DNA from: Aspidapion aeneum
Lineage: Eukaryota > Arthropoda > Insecta > Coleoptera > Brentidae
Assembly: GCA_963576565.1 (NCBI GenBank)
Contig: OY755045.1
Span: forward strand, 5,515,477 to 5,579,476
Reading direction: 5' to 3'
DNA length: 64,000 nt
Position 1 is the stretch's first letter; every line of letters starts with the position of its first letter. A program made the translations under genes and the position numbers. The notes below the pieces were generated by a model. It ran no database searches and had not been told where the DNA came from. It saw nothing but the letters and a program-made list of their open reading frames with translations. This document shows positions 24,679 through 36,200 of the stretch, in pieces.

Positions 24679-25417
24679 ACTCGGAAAGAGTTGAGGAATC
24701 TAAAGATGTAATGAAATCAAGGGTGTTTCATTTAAAATAGAAATTGATGAAGATGAAAGTAATGTAAAAGATATAAAAGTTCTAGAAGAACAATAAGAAG
24801 ACAAAATAAGAAAAAGCAGTCAGGATACAAGGAAAACTTATTTAAATAAGAACACTGGCACAGAAGACACTACTAAAGAAACAAAAAAAAAGACCAAACA
24901 ACTAATAAAGAAACTGACCAAAAAGAAAGAAGACCAAAAATATCAAAAACCAAACAAATAACTAAAAAAGGCGAAGCTTTAGAATAAAAGAAGGTTTGGC
25001 AGAAAAAATAACTCTAGACAAACTATTAACAGATGAAGATTTTAAACGAATACACGCCGCAAATGTCAGAAAAGAAATGCACTAAACAAGGCAAAAAACG
25101 AAGACTAGAAGATAACTCAACTGCAAAGAATAAGGTGTCAGATGAAGTCAAACTAAGTGAGATTGAAAATTTCTTCAAAAAACGCAAGCACGACAAAGCA
25201 ACAAGGATGGAGGGTGTTAAAAAAGGCCAAGAAGGCAGAGTTTGGTTTTAAAGACAACAGACAAAATATTCACTGTTCGAAGACCAACAGGGAAAAAAGG
25301 AAGACCAAAGCTTATCAGATGATCAGGCATAAAGTGAAGGGAAAGACCAAGAGAAGTTTTAAGGATAAACAAATTGCTTTGAGGAATCATTTGGTCAAAT
25401 TGAAGAAGATGAAATAG
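24679..25417 (+). pseudogene. SDAD1 exon-8 copy 3, frame broken
   Basis: Same start (25033), but five bases are missing after GAAGGCAGAG, so the frame ends at 25251. The rest of the C-terminus remains open in the other frame. Confidence 0.85.
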
Positions 25418-25871
25418 TTTTTTTTGGTAAGTTATTTTCTTGTTAAAAGTTATAAAGCTATTTATATTATTATTATATTTGTTAGTACTTATATTTTTTC
25501 TAAAATCCAGGTACACCTCCCTCCTGTTTCTATCTTAAGTTGTAGGCTACAAAAAATTTTTTTGCGAGTTTTCAAAAATTATACTCTAAAGCTTTTAAAA
25601 TAATTGCAAATGTAAAATTTTTACCGGAGATTTTTAATTTAAAACACTCTGTATCTTGTTATGTTGCTCATTTATTTCCGATTTGAAAAATATAATATCT
25701 AGGCTGTGATGAAATTTCTGAGATATAACACATTAATAATCTACTAAGTATGTATACACCTATTTTATTTGTTTTAATTATAAATATGTCTGAGCTATCA
25801 TAAAACAAGAACAGTATTAACAAATTTAAATGCGCTATATCTTACAAAGTTTTTATCATATACATTTTTTT

Positions 25872-26615
25872 ACTCGGAAAGAGTTGAGGAATCTAAAGAT
25901 GTAATGAAATCAAGGGTGTTTCATTTAAAATAGAAATTGATGAAGATGAAAGTAATGTAAAAGATATAAAAGTTCTAGAAGAACAATAAGAAGACAGAAT
26001 AAGAAAAAGCAGTCAGGATACAAGGAAAACTTATTTAAATAAGAACACTGGCACAGAAGACACTACTAAAGAAACAAAAAAAAAGACCAAACAACTAATA
26101 AAGAAACTGACAAAAAAGAAAGAAGACCAAAAATATCAAAAACCAAACAAATAACTAAAAAAGGCGAAGCTTTAGAATAAAAGAAGGTTTGGCAGAAAAA
26201 ATAACTCTAGACAAACTATTAACAGATGAAGATTTTAAACGAATACACGCCGCAAATGTCAGAAAACAAATGCATTAAACAAGGCAAAAAACGAAGACTA
26301 GAAGATAACTCAACTGCAAAGCATAAGGTGTCAGATGAAGTCAAACTAAGTGAGATTGAAAATTTCTTCAAAAAACGCAAGCACGACAAAGCAACAAGGA
26401 TGGAAGCTGTCAAAAAAGGCCAAGAAGGCAGAGAAAAGTTTGGTTTTAAAGACAACAGACAAAATATTCACTGTTCGAAGACCAACAGGGAAAAAAGGAA
26501 GACCAAAGCTTATCAGATGATCAGGCATAAAGTGAAGGGAAAGACCAAGAGAAGTTTTAAGGATAAACAAATTGCTTTGAAGAATCATTTGATCAAATCG
26601 AAGAAGATGAAATAG
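25872..26615 (+). pseudogene. SDAD1 exon-8 copy 4, C-terminal frame intact
   Basis: 129-codon frame from the ATG at 26226, ending HLIKSKKMK. It carries a few substitutions shared with the functional exon (e.g. GGAAGCTGTC for MEAVK) that copies 1-2 lack. Confidence 0.85.
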
Positions 26616-27070
26616 TTTTTTTTTGGTAAGTTATTTTCTTGTTAAAAGTAATAAAGCTATTTATATTATTATTATATTTGTTAGTACTTATGTTTTTTCT
26701 AAAATCCAGGGACACCTCCCTCCTGTTTCTATCTTAAGTTGTAGGCTACAAAAATTTTTTTTGCGAGTTTTCAAAAATTATACTCTAAAGCTTTTAAAAT
26801 AATTGCAAATGTAAAATTTTTACCGGAGATTTTTAATTTAAAACACTCTGTATCTTGTTATGTTGCTCATTTATTTCCGATTTGAAAAATATAATATCTA
26901 GGCTGTGATGAAATTTCTGAGATATAACACATTAATAATCTACTAAGTATGTATACACCTATTTTATTTGTTTTAATTATAAATATGTCTGAGCTATCAG
27001 AAAACAAGAACAGTATTAACAAATTTAAATGCGCTATATCTCACAAAGTTTTTATCATATACATTTTTTT

Positions 27071-27806
27071 ACTCGGAAAGAGTTGAGGAATCTAAAGATG
27101 TAATGAAATCAAGGGTGTTTCATTTAAAATAGAAATTGATGAAGATGAAAGTAATGTAAAAGATATAAAAGTTCTAGAAGAACAATAAGAAGACAGAATA
27201 AGAAAAAGCAGTCAGGATACAAGGAAAACTTATTTAAATAAGAACACTGGCACAGAAGACACTACTAAAGAAACAAAAAAAGACCAAACAACTAATAAAG
27301 AAAATGACAAAAAAGAAAGAAGACCAAAAATATCAAAAACCAAACAAATAACTAAAAAAGGCGAAGCTTTAGAATAAAAGAAGGTTTGGCAGAAAAAATA
27401 ACTCTAGACAAACTATTAACAGATGAAGATTTTAAACGAATACACGCCGCAAATGTCAGAAAACAAATGCACTAAACAAGGCAAAAAACGAAGACTAGAA
27501 GATAACTCAACTGCAAAGAATAAGGTGTCAGATGAAGTCAAACTAAGTGAGATTGAAAATTTCTTCAAAAAATGCAAGCACGACAAAGCAACAAGCATGG
27601 AGGGTGTTAAAAAGGCCAAGAAGGCAGAGTTTGGTTTTAAAGACAACAGACAAAATATTCACTGTTCGAAGACCAACAGGGAAAAAAGGAAGACCAAAGC
27701 TTATCAGATGATCAGGCATAAAGTGAAGGGAAAGACCAAGAGAAGTTTCAAGGATAAACAAATTGCTTTGAGGAATCATTTGGTCAAATTGAAGAAGATG
27801 AAATAG
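27071..27806 (+). pseudogene. SDAD1 exon-8 copy 5, frame restored by a second deletion
   Basis: It has the 5-bp loss seen in copy 3, but also a 1-bp loss just upstream in the A run, a net 6 bp. The reading frame is therefore kept, with VKKAKKAEFGF in place of [13 protein letters not shown], and runs 127 codons (27423-27806) to HLVKLKKMK. Confidence 0.85.
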
Positions 27807-28260
27807 TTTTTTTTTGGTAAGTTATTTTTTTGTTAAAAGTAATAAAGCTATTTATATTATTATTATATTTGTTAGTACTTATATTTTTTCTAAAATCCAG
27901 GTACACCTCCCCCCTGTTTCTATCTTAAGTTGTAGGCTACAAAAAATTTTTTGCGATTTTTCAAAAATTATACTCTAAAGCTTTCAAAATAATTGCAAAT
28001 GTAAAATTTTTACCGGAGATTTTTAATTTAAAACACTCTGTATTTTGTTATGTTCCTCATTTATTTTCGATTTGAAAAATATAATATCTAGGCTGTGATG
28101 AAATTTCTGAGATATAACACATTAATAATCTACTAAGTATGTATACACCTATTTTATTTGTTTTAATTATAAATATGTCTGAGCTATCAGAAAACAAGAA
28201 CAGTATTAACAAATTTAAATGCGCTATATCTCACAAAGTTTTTATCATATACATTTTTCT

Positions 28261-28904
28261 ACTCGGAAAGAGTTGAGGAATCTAAAGATGTAATGAAATC
28301 AAGGGTGTTTCATTTAAAATAGAAATTGATGAAGATGAAAGTAATATAAAAGATATAAAAGTTCTACAAGAACAATAAGAAGACAGAATAAGAAAAAGCA
28401 GTCAGGATACAAGGAAAACTTATTTAAATAAAAACACTGGCACAGAAGACACTACTAAAGAAACAAAAAAAAAGACCAAACAACTAATAAAGAAACTGAC
28501 AAAAAGAAAGAAGACCAAAAATATCAAAAACCAAACAAATAACTAAAAAAGGCGAAGCTTTAGAATAAAAGAAGGTTTGGCAGAAAAAATAACTCTAGAC
28601 AAACTATTAACAGATGAATATTTTAAACGAATACACGCCGCAAATGTCAGAAAACAAATGCACTAAACAAGGCAAAAAACGAAGACTAGAAGATAACTCA
28701 ACTGCAAAGAATAAGGTGTCAGATGAAGTCAAACTAAGTGAGATTGAAAATTTCTTAAAAAAACGCAAGCACGACAAAGCAACAAGGATGGAGGGTGTTA
28801 AAAAAGGCCAAGAAGGCAGAGTTTGGTTTTAAAGACAACAGACAAAATATTCACTGTTCGAAGACCAACAGGGAAAAAAAGAAAAATTGAAGAAGATAAA
28901 ATAG
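28261..28904 (+). pseudogene. SDAD1 exon-8 copy 6, truncated
   Basis: The frame from the ATG at 28614 is broken at 28832 by the same 5-bp loss. About 120 bp of the basic C-terminus is then deleted, joining AACAGGGAAAAAAAG to AATTGAAGAAGAT. The downstream sequence differs from the other units and resembles the original 3' end, marking the array border. Confidence 0.8.
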
Positions 28905-28959
28905 TATTTTTCACAGAACAGGTATTTTTTTTGGTTGTTGGTTTCTTGTATTTTGTTGA

Positions 28960-29976
28960 AAGTAATAAAGTTGCCAAATATTATTGGAAATGTCAAATTT
29001 TGGGAAGGGAAATTTTTATTTCGAATTAAACATTTTAATCACATTTTGAGATTTTCGTCTATTGCAAAAACTTAAGGAACTTTTTTATAAATATATTTAA
29101 AACTTTTTGTAGCATACATACATTTTAACTGAGATAACAGGGTGATATTTATAATGGACCACCCTGTACATTTTAAATGGGACACGGTATATACGGGTTC
29201 ATAGTGCAATCAGGATATTTCACAGGAATTTTTTTCTAAAAATTAGCTGATAAAATATACAAAAATCTAAAAAAATAATGTATATTTAAAAAGTTTGAAA
29301 GGCTTCACAGATTTATAATTATTTCTAAAAACAGATATGTTTAATTATACCTATATCTAAATATTTTTATGGTAAAAGGAATTATAATGTTGCATAAGAA
29401 ACAATACACAAATCAAACTTTATAAAACCCAAAATTGAACTAGATTTTACAACTATAAAACTGTTAAACAATATAATAAAAAAAACAAAAAATTCATCTG
29501 ACTCAGTCTGAACCCCAATCTGAACATGGTATAAAGTAGAGACCCTAGATCCACAACTTTTTATTTCCTAACCGACTTTTTTCAAACTTATTTCATTTTA
29601 TTTGAATAATTATGCAATTTTATAAAAACTATTAATCACTTGCATTTTTAATCTTTTTTACCAGTATTTACTAAAGGGTGCTAAGTGCTAAGTCCTATAA
29701 TCCTAGGTTTAAAAGTCTACATTTTGGTTGAAGGTTTAACTCATTTTTCCCGTAAATGCAATAGTTTTTAATATTTATATAAATTGTTCATAAATACCTT
29801 GCGATATGGGTCATCTTTTTTCATTTTAACAAAGACATTATTTCCACAGAAAGGATATAAATAAATAAAAATAATCAAATATTTTGGTTTAACAATGGTA
29901 GCCATATTTAAACCTCCAAATGTCACTAGGAAATGTCGAATAAAAACGGTGTAAGTCAGTGTCAGCTGTCCGCTAT
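28960..29976. other. intergenic AT-rich DNA, no gene seen
   Basis: A short region near 29130-29190 contains CACCCTGTACATTTTAAATG and an ACAGGGTG motif, probably a fragment of a TA-CAGGGTG element. Nothing else could be assigned. Confidence 0.4.
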
Positions 29977-29992
29977 ATTTTACATGTTAATT

Positions 29993-30602
29993 CAAGGCCA
30001 ACACAAAAATAGAGGCCACGACCCTGAAAAAATCAGCTGTTCTCCCGGGGCTGAATTTTACATTGGGTCTTATGGGAGGTCAGACGTTTTTTTATGATAT
30101 TTTCAAAATGGCACTACAGATTTCCGCAAAATTTCACTGAAATATTCTCAGACACCATCCCGATATTCCACCAAAGGTTTGTAAGAAAGCAACATGATTA
30201 AAAGGTTAAAATCTTCAAGATTTAGCATTCCTTATTTTGAATTCAAATTACCCGCCATGTACCACATGCCAACTGTTATATTTGACATGTATTTGACTTT
30301 GTCATATGTGATTGTCACATTCGCTTCTGCTTTAAACTTAATTTTTGTGTGAGCTATTGAAGCGGCTATGAAAAATTAGGGCATACTATACATTAAAAAA
30401 AAATTGTTCTGCCAGAATAAAGTAAAAACAATCTCAAAAACGGCTTTATTAAAAAAAAATCAAATATCCATGAACCGTCATTTCAACTTCAATATTTTAA
30501 AGACAATCAGCTGTGTCGTAACGTGACCATCAAAAAAAAATCAGCCCCGGATGTGACGTCAACAAAGTGGAGGATCGTGGCCCGTCCATTTTGATAGCCC
30601 TG
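29993..30602 (-). mobile_element. 610-bp CAGGGCTATCA/CAAGGCCAACA element, copy A, 16-bp direct flanks
   Basis: The minus orientation starts CAGGGCTATCAAAATGGACG and ends ...GTGTTGGCCTTG, the two ends forming an imperfect inverted repeat. ATTTTACATGTTAATT occurs on both sides (29977-29992 and 30603-30618). There is no coding frame. Other copies: 30827-31436 and 44020-44632. Confidence 0.8.
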
Positions 30603-30826
30603 ATTTTACATGTTAATTTTTTAGACAAGTTAGCGACGATTAAACCGATGGTCGATTGTTTTAGTGAATGAGTAATTGAAAAGGGATTCTAATATTTCTT
30701 GTGCTTTTTACAGTATTTAAATATTGATGCGTATTTAATACGGTAATGCATCTACAGATATAGTTTTAAGTTATTTATGTATTATTTAGCTTTGAATATT
30801 TTTGTATGTAAGTTTTTTTGTCAATC

Positions 30827-31436
30827 CAGGGCTATCAAAACGGACGGGCCACGATCCTCCACTTTGTTGACGTCACATCCGGGGCTGATTTTTTTTTGAT
30901 GGTCACGTTACGACACAGCTGATTGTCTTTAAAATATTGAAGTTGGAATGACGGTTCATGAATATTTAATTTTTTTTAAAATAAAGCCGGTTTTGAGATT
31001 GTTTTTACTATATCTTGCAGAACAATTTTTTTTTAATGTATAGTAATCCTTAATTTTTCAGAGCCGCTTCATTAGCTCACACAAAAATTAAATTTAAAGC
31101 AGACGCGAATGTGACAAACACAGATGACAAAGTCAAATACATGTCAAATCTAACAGTTGGCATGCGGTATATGGCGGGTAATTTGAATTCAAAATAAGAC
31201 ATGCTAAATCTGGAAGATTGTAGCCTTTTAATCATCTTGCATCCTTACAAAAGTTTGGTAGAATATCGGGATGGTGCCTAAGAATATTTCACTGAAATTT
31301 CGCGGAAATCTGTAGTGCCATTTTGAAAATATCCTAAAAAAACGTCTGACCTCCCATAAGACCCAATGTAAAAGTCAGCCCCCAGAGAACAGCTGATTTT
31401 TTCAGGGTCGTGGCCTGTAAATTTTTGTTGGCCTTG
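30827..31436 (+). mobile_element. 610-bp element, copy B, 7-bp target duplication GTCAATC
   Basis: Plus-orientation copy with about 95% of positions like the other two by eye. GTCAATC at 30820-30826 and 31437-31443. It lies 224 bp from copy A in opposite orientation, so the pair can form a long hairpin. Confidence 0.8.
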
Positions 31437-32341
31437 GTCAATCATGGATTATTTCTATTGTTTTTCGAACTTTAAACCACCCCTCAGGGGTGGTACTACA
31501 ATTTGAGACTATTTTTAACGGGAATCCTACGACTGCACGGACTAAGTTTCCAAAAAATGACATTTGGTAACAAAATTTTTATGTGGTTTTTCTTTATTTC
31601 TAAAGTTAATTTGAATTTATATGAGATGAAACTCATTGAGAAATGTTTACTATCATATTGCACATTAGGGTGAACCAAATCTTTGCAGTTATTTCACCTG
31701 TGAGTATTAAAAAAATACACTTAAACCGGTCGGTATCAAGTCTATAGACTTGATACTTGAACCCGATCTACAATGTCTTAAGGTAAATACTGGTGTTTGT
31801 GTCTCAAAAAAATATATTCTTCAATATCATGTTATTTTTTCGTGCTTTTTCCGTTTTATAGAGAAAACGCTGATTTTACAAAAAAGTCACACGATACAAC
31901 AAAAAAGATGTGTATTGACAAGTTGTATCCATGGTGAGTTTCATTTTTACCATAAGTTAAAAATTTCTCGACTTATGTTCAAAAAACTACGAAATTGGCC
32001 TAAGGGTACCCCTAGACATCAAAATTTTACTTTTTCATGAAAGTTTGAAAAGTGGCAAAAATGCTTCAAAAATTAAAAGGCTCGACCATTCTAAACAACG
32101 TAAGCTAATTTTATATTTTTGTAGTCTATATTCTGTCAAATATAACGGTTTAAATATATTCGGCCTACGATTTTGCACCAATATTTTCCCGACTATTTTT
32201 TATACCTTAGGACAACCTCTAGGAACCTAAGACGCACATCGGTGGAAAGGTAATTTAAAACTCTACATAAAACTACTCAACCATTTTTCTTTTAAAATTA
32301 CAGCTTTCGTCAAAAAATCTTAAAAGTCATTATAACATATA

Positions 32342-32964
32342 CAGTTAAACCTCTCCTTGCGGACACCTCTAATAAGCGGACACTCCCTTTAGGCGGACAA
32401 ATTTGTTGGAACCAAGCTTTTCCTTATTTCTTTACATGTAAAATTTACTTCTATAATCGGACACTCTAATAACCGAACGTGGACAATTTTTTTTGGTTAA
32501 ACAATTCTGAAACCTTCCGTAACCGCACGCGAACCTCTGACAACGACGAAGTGCTGCACGACATGGGTATAAATATTATGTAGTATGTTGGCAACAACGC
32601 ACTCTGCAGCCGGGGAATTACCTCTTTCCGTTTTAATGCGGAGACTAAACAATTCTGCCGTATTTACAACATATTTTTTTAGGCAGGACTGCTGTGTTTT
32701 ATTTTTATCATTGTTATTGTTTAGTTGGGAAGTAATAGATCTCCTTAGTGTACATAAGAAAATGGAAGTTGTTAACGTATCGGAGAAGGAACACCTATCA
32801 GCACGAAAGATCCCTGAAAACATTAATATCGGAAAAACTCAAGCAGCAGAAATTTTTAATAAATATATATTAAAATTTCGCAATTCTCTCTCATAAGCGG
32901 ACACCTCCAATAAGCGGACAAAATCGACGAAACCGTGAGTGTCCGCTTATAAGAGGTTTCACTG
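32342..32964 (+). mobile_element. pogo/Tigger-type deletion derivative, TA target duplication
   Basis: The ends CAGTTAAACCTCTCCTTGCGGACACC and ...AAGAGGTTTCACTG are the Tigger/pogo inverted repeat with its GCGGACA sub-repeats. TA lies on both sides. A remnant of the N-terminal CENP-B-like helix-turn-helix is visible near 32762-32890 (LSARKIPENINIGKTQAAEI). The rest of the transposase is missing. Confidence 0.85.
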
Positions 32965-33205
32965 TATATTTTTTTGAGACACAGAAACATAAAAGATGCA
33001 AGTGATTAATAGTTTTTAAAAAGTGCACTATAATCCAAATAAAATAAAGTTACTTTTAAAAAAATCGGTTAAAAAATAAAACAAATTCCGAAAATCTTTT
33101 GGTTTTTCATTTTTGTTTAACAGGCCTCTAAGCGAATAAAGTAAGTCTAACATTTTAAGGTTTTTTCTTGTCTATACCTAATGGAATTGTACATAATATT
33201 TACCA

Positions 33206-36200
33206 TCAGGTTTGTGAAGTTGCGAATTTAAAGAACTCCATTTTCCTTTCCGTAAGAACAGCTAAACAATTGCCGTGTGAAGTTTCGAATCCTTTTAAAT
33301 CCAAAATGGCACTGTGAGCAGGCACAGAAGTAACCTAAAACAAAAATAAATTGTTTCTTGCTCACACTCACAAGGTTAAAAATGGTTATTTTTAAGTCAG
33401 CATGTTTTGCCTATAATAAAAATGCATAAAAAAGTTTTTTTTATCTGGGGGCACGGCAGTGCTCCGTCAAGTTCGCGCGAAATCTGCTGTACCATCTTTT
33501 CTTGAAACATTTCAGCCCATATTTGACCTATCTAAAACTCTACTTTGAAATGAGCTACGAAACTCAAACTTTGCACAGTCGTAGATCTTTATAGAGTTAA
33601 CAATCCCTCCAAGTTTCATGGACTTCCATAAAGTTGTACAGTAGTTATGAACTTTCAAAAAACGTCGAAATTGCCACTCACTAATTCATCTGCTCACTCA
33701 TTATAGATCATCAAAATACTACTGTACTTCCAGACATGCTACAAAGCTAAAATTTGGCAAACATAGAAATTATGACCATGTGAAGCTGCCCCAGGATTTC
33801 GTGAAAACCGAGCGAATATTTTTCTAAGTTACCCCGGGTGCAGTTACAAAATCTTTACCATCTTTTTAGCGTAAGCGTTTTAGCGTATATTGCTTTGTTT
33901 ACAACCGTTTTATATTGATAAAAATTAAACACTTTCTTTAAAGCAGGTTATTATATATTGATAAATAAAATATAGTACATATTCCAAAGTATTGCATGTC
34001 GTTATTTTGATTCAAGTCACACAAAAGTTAAAACTATAACATTAAATTCATATTCTTCAATAAACTCTTTTTGACCATAGTCTATCAGTTAACATATTAG
34101 CAAAACGCTCTTGTGAGCAAAAGTTTGTATGGTAAAACACAATGATTCAAAGTCAATTTTCATAGTCCACGAATTTTAAGCAACAACCGATAGATTAAAG
34201 TTCAAAATAAATCTCTCATCATAATTACAGCCAGAATGCCACCACTAATATTTAACACTATTTAGTTTTTTTGTTTTGTGGCATTACAGTTACCTTTAGC
34301 ACATTTAGTCACTTTTATTATTTATTTACTTATTTTCACTTTTTGGTTTGGATTCAAAAATCATAACTTATTACAAATGATATTAAGTTTTTGACTGATT
34401 TGAACTGATGATTTTTGGCTATCCCGATCGCGCTTTTATAACAAGTCTTAAAGTGGGGAACAACATCGATGTTTCCTGTCTCGTGAGGTTTTTCACCATT
34501 TAAGGTCATACAAATATCAAAGTTTGGCCTAGTGGGATTAACCTCGAGGTCTGCCCGCTTTTATTTTTAGCAATGCGCAAAGCCATGCAAACATTGCCTT
34601 GTTTGGCTGTCCTAATTAAAATTAGGTAGCGTTGGCGCCGTTTTTGTCTCGAGGCTTTAGAACCTTGATTTGGCGGATATTTCATCATCGAACAGAGTTG
34701 ATAAAAAGGCTAGGATCTATTCGTTTATTATTTAATTTAAACTCAGAGTCTCCACAAGTAAGGTGTTGTTAAGTATTAGTCAGTGGTTATAGTCAAAGTT
34801 TAAGTGATGTGATGGGTTGAATACAATAACGTGAGTTACTTTAAATTAATATCGTACAATAGTGAGTGTTAAAAATAAATGAATTTTCTTTACGGTTCAA
34901 CCTCTAACTCTAATTAAGTTGCCATTGTAGATTTTTAAAATTAAGCTGTTAGCTGACCCCTACAACCAAACCCTTGGAAAAAATCAAAAAAGCCCAAAAT
35001 TCTAATTCACTCCCCTCCCCCATACATGTAAGTTATGTAAAAGTAACATTGCCCACTTCCAGAGGCGCTAGTGAGCTGAGGTTTGGCAGACTGATAGGAA
35101 ATATGATAAAACTATAGGAAAAAATTTAAAAACTCCAAAATTTTAATTTTTTTTCTTTCCCCTATAAATGTAAAGTTATGTAAATGTCAACCCACTTCCA
35201 GAAACGCTAGAGAACTGAGCTTTGGAATGTCGATAGGAACTATGATAAAACTATAAAAGAAAATTTAAAAACCCCAAATTTCAATTAACTATAAATGTAA
35301 GTAATTAAAAGTAACATAGAGAACTGAGCTTTGGAAGAGTGATAGGAACTATGATAAAACTATAGGAAAAAAATGTAAAAACACAAAATTTTTTATTTAC
35401 TTTACAGTCGCTCAGCTCTCTAGTGTTTCTCAAAGTGGAGAAAGTTTAACATAACTTTACCTTTATAGGGGAGGAAAGTTAATTAAAATTTGGGGTTTTT
35501 TAATTTTCTTTTATAGTTTTATCAAAGTTCCTATCGGCCTTCCAAAGCTCAGTTCTCTGGAGTTTCAGGAAGTGGGCAGTGTTACTTTTACATAACTTTA
35601 CATTTATAGGGGAGGGAAGCAAATTAAAATTTTGGGGTTTTTAAATTTTTTCTCAATGTTTATCATATTTTCTATCAGTCTGCCAAAGCTCAGCTCTCTA
35701 ACGCTTCTGGAAGTGGGCAATGTTACTTTTACATTATTTTACATGTATGGGGGAGGGGAGTGAATTAGAATTTTGAGGTATTTTTGATTTTTTCTAAGGG
35801 TTTGGTCACAATTTTTATTAGTATGCCAAATTTCAGCTTTGTAGCATGTCTGGAAGTACAGCGTGTCCCATTTTCGATGGGATTAAATGGGAAACTCGGT
35901 TATTATTAAAGATATTGATTTTCTGATTGCACCTTACCGTGCTCTTTTTTTGAGCCCTTAAAAATGGCGTTATCAGATTTTTGATATACCCCGTAGTTTC
36001 GCTAATACAGGGAGTTTTTGAAAAAATTGTATTTTTAATAATCTTTTGTATCTCGCTTATTTTGCGAGATACTTTTATTCTGTAAAAACATTTTTATGGC
36101 AACTTTTTTAGAAGAAAATAATGACGTTGTCAATTTTTTAAAATATTGTTTAGTTTTTGAGATATGGTATTTATCATAAAAAAATTAAATACGGACCTGG

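Larger units (their letters stand above)
21815..28960 (+). repeat. tandem array of SDAD1 last-exon units (about 1.2 kb, six extra copies)
   Basis: A fixed marker, ACTCGGAAAGAGTTGAGGAA, recurs at about 22282, 23479, 24679, 25872, 27071 and 28261, giving periods of roughly 1190-1200 bp. Each unit holds a diverged 5' half of SDAD1 exon 8, a near-identical 3' half down to GAAGAAGATGAAATAG, then about 450 bp of the 3' flank with its AATAAA signal. The functional exon and its flank are the first unit. The last unit is cut by a deletion and followed by sequence resembling the original 3' end (TTGTATTTTGTTGAAAGTAA). No transposon ends were seen at the borders, so unequal crossing-over or replication slippage is likely. 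Confidence 0.92.

Noticed and set aside
21229..27779. Minus-strand open frames along the SDAD1 exon copies
   Set aside because: They are antisense shadows of a conserved coding frame, which explains their repetition; codon use is that of the plus strand reversed.
34506..34688. Basic 60-codon frame
   Set aside because: Lies wholly inside the putative solo LTR and has no similarity to gag or other retroelement proteins that I can see.
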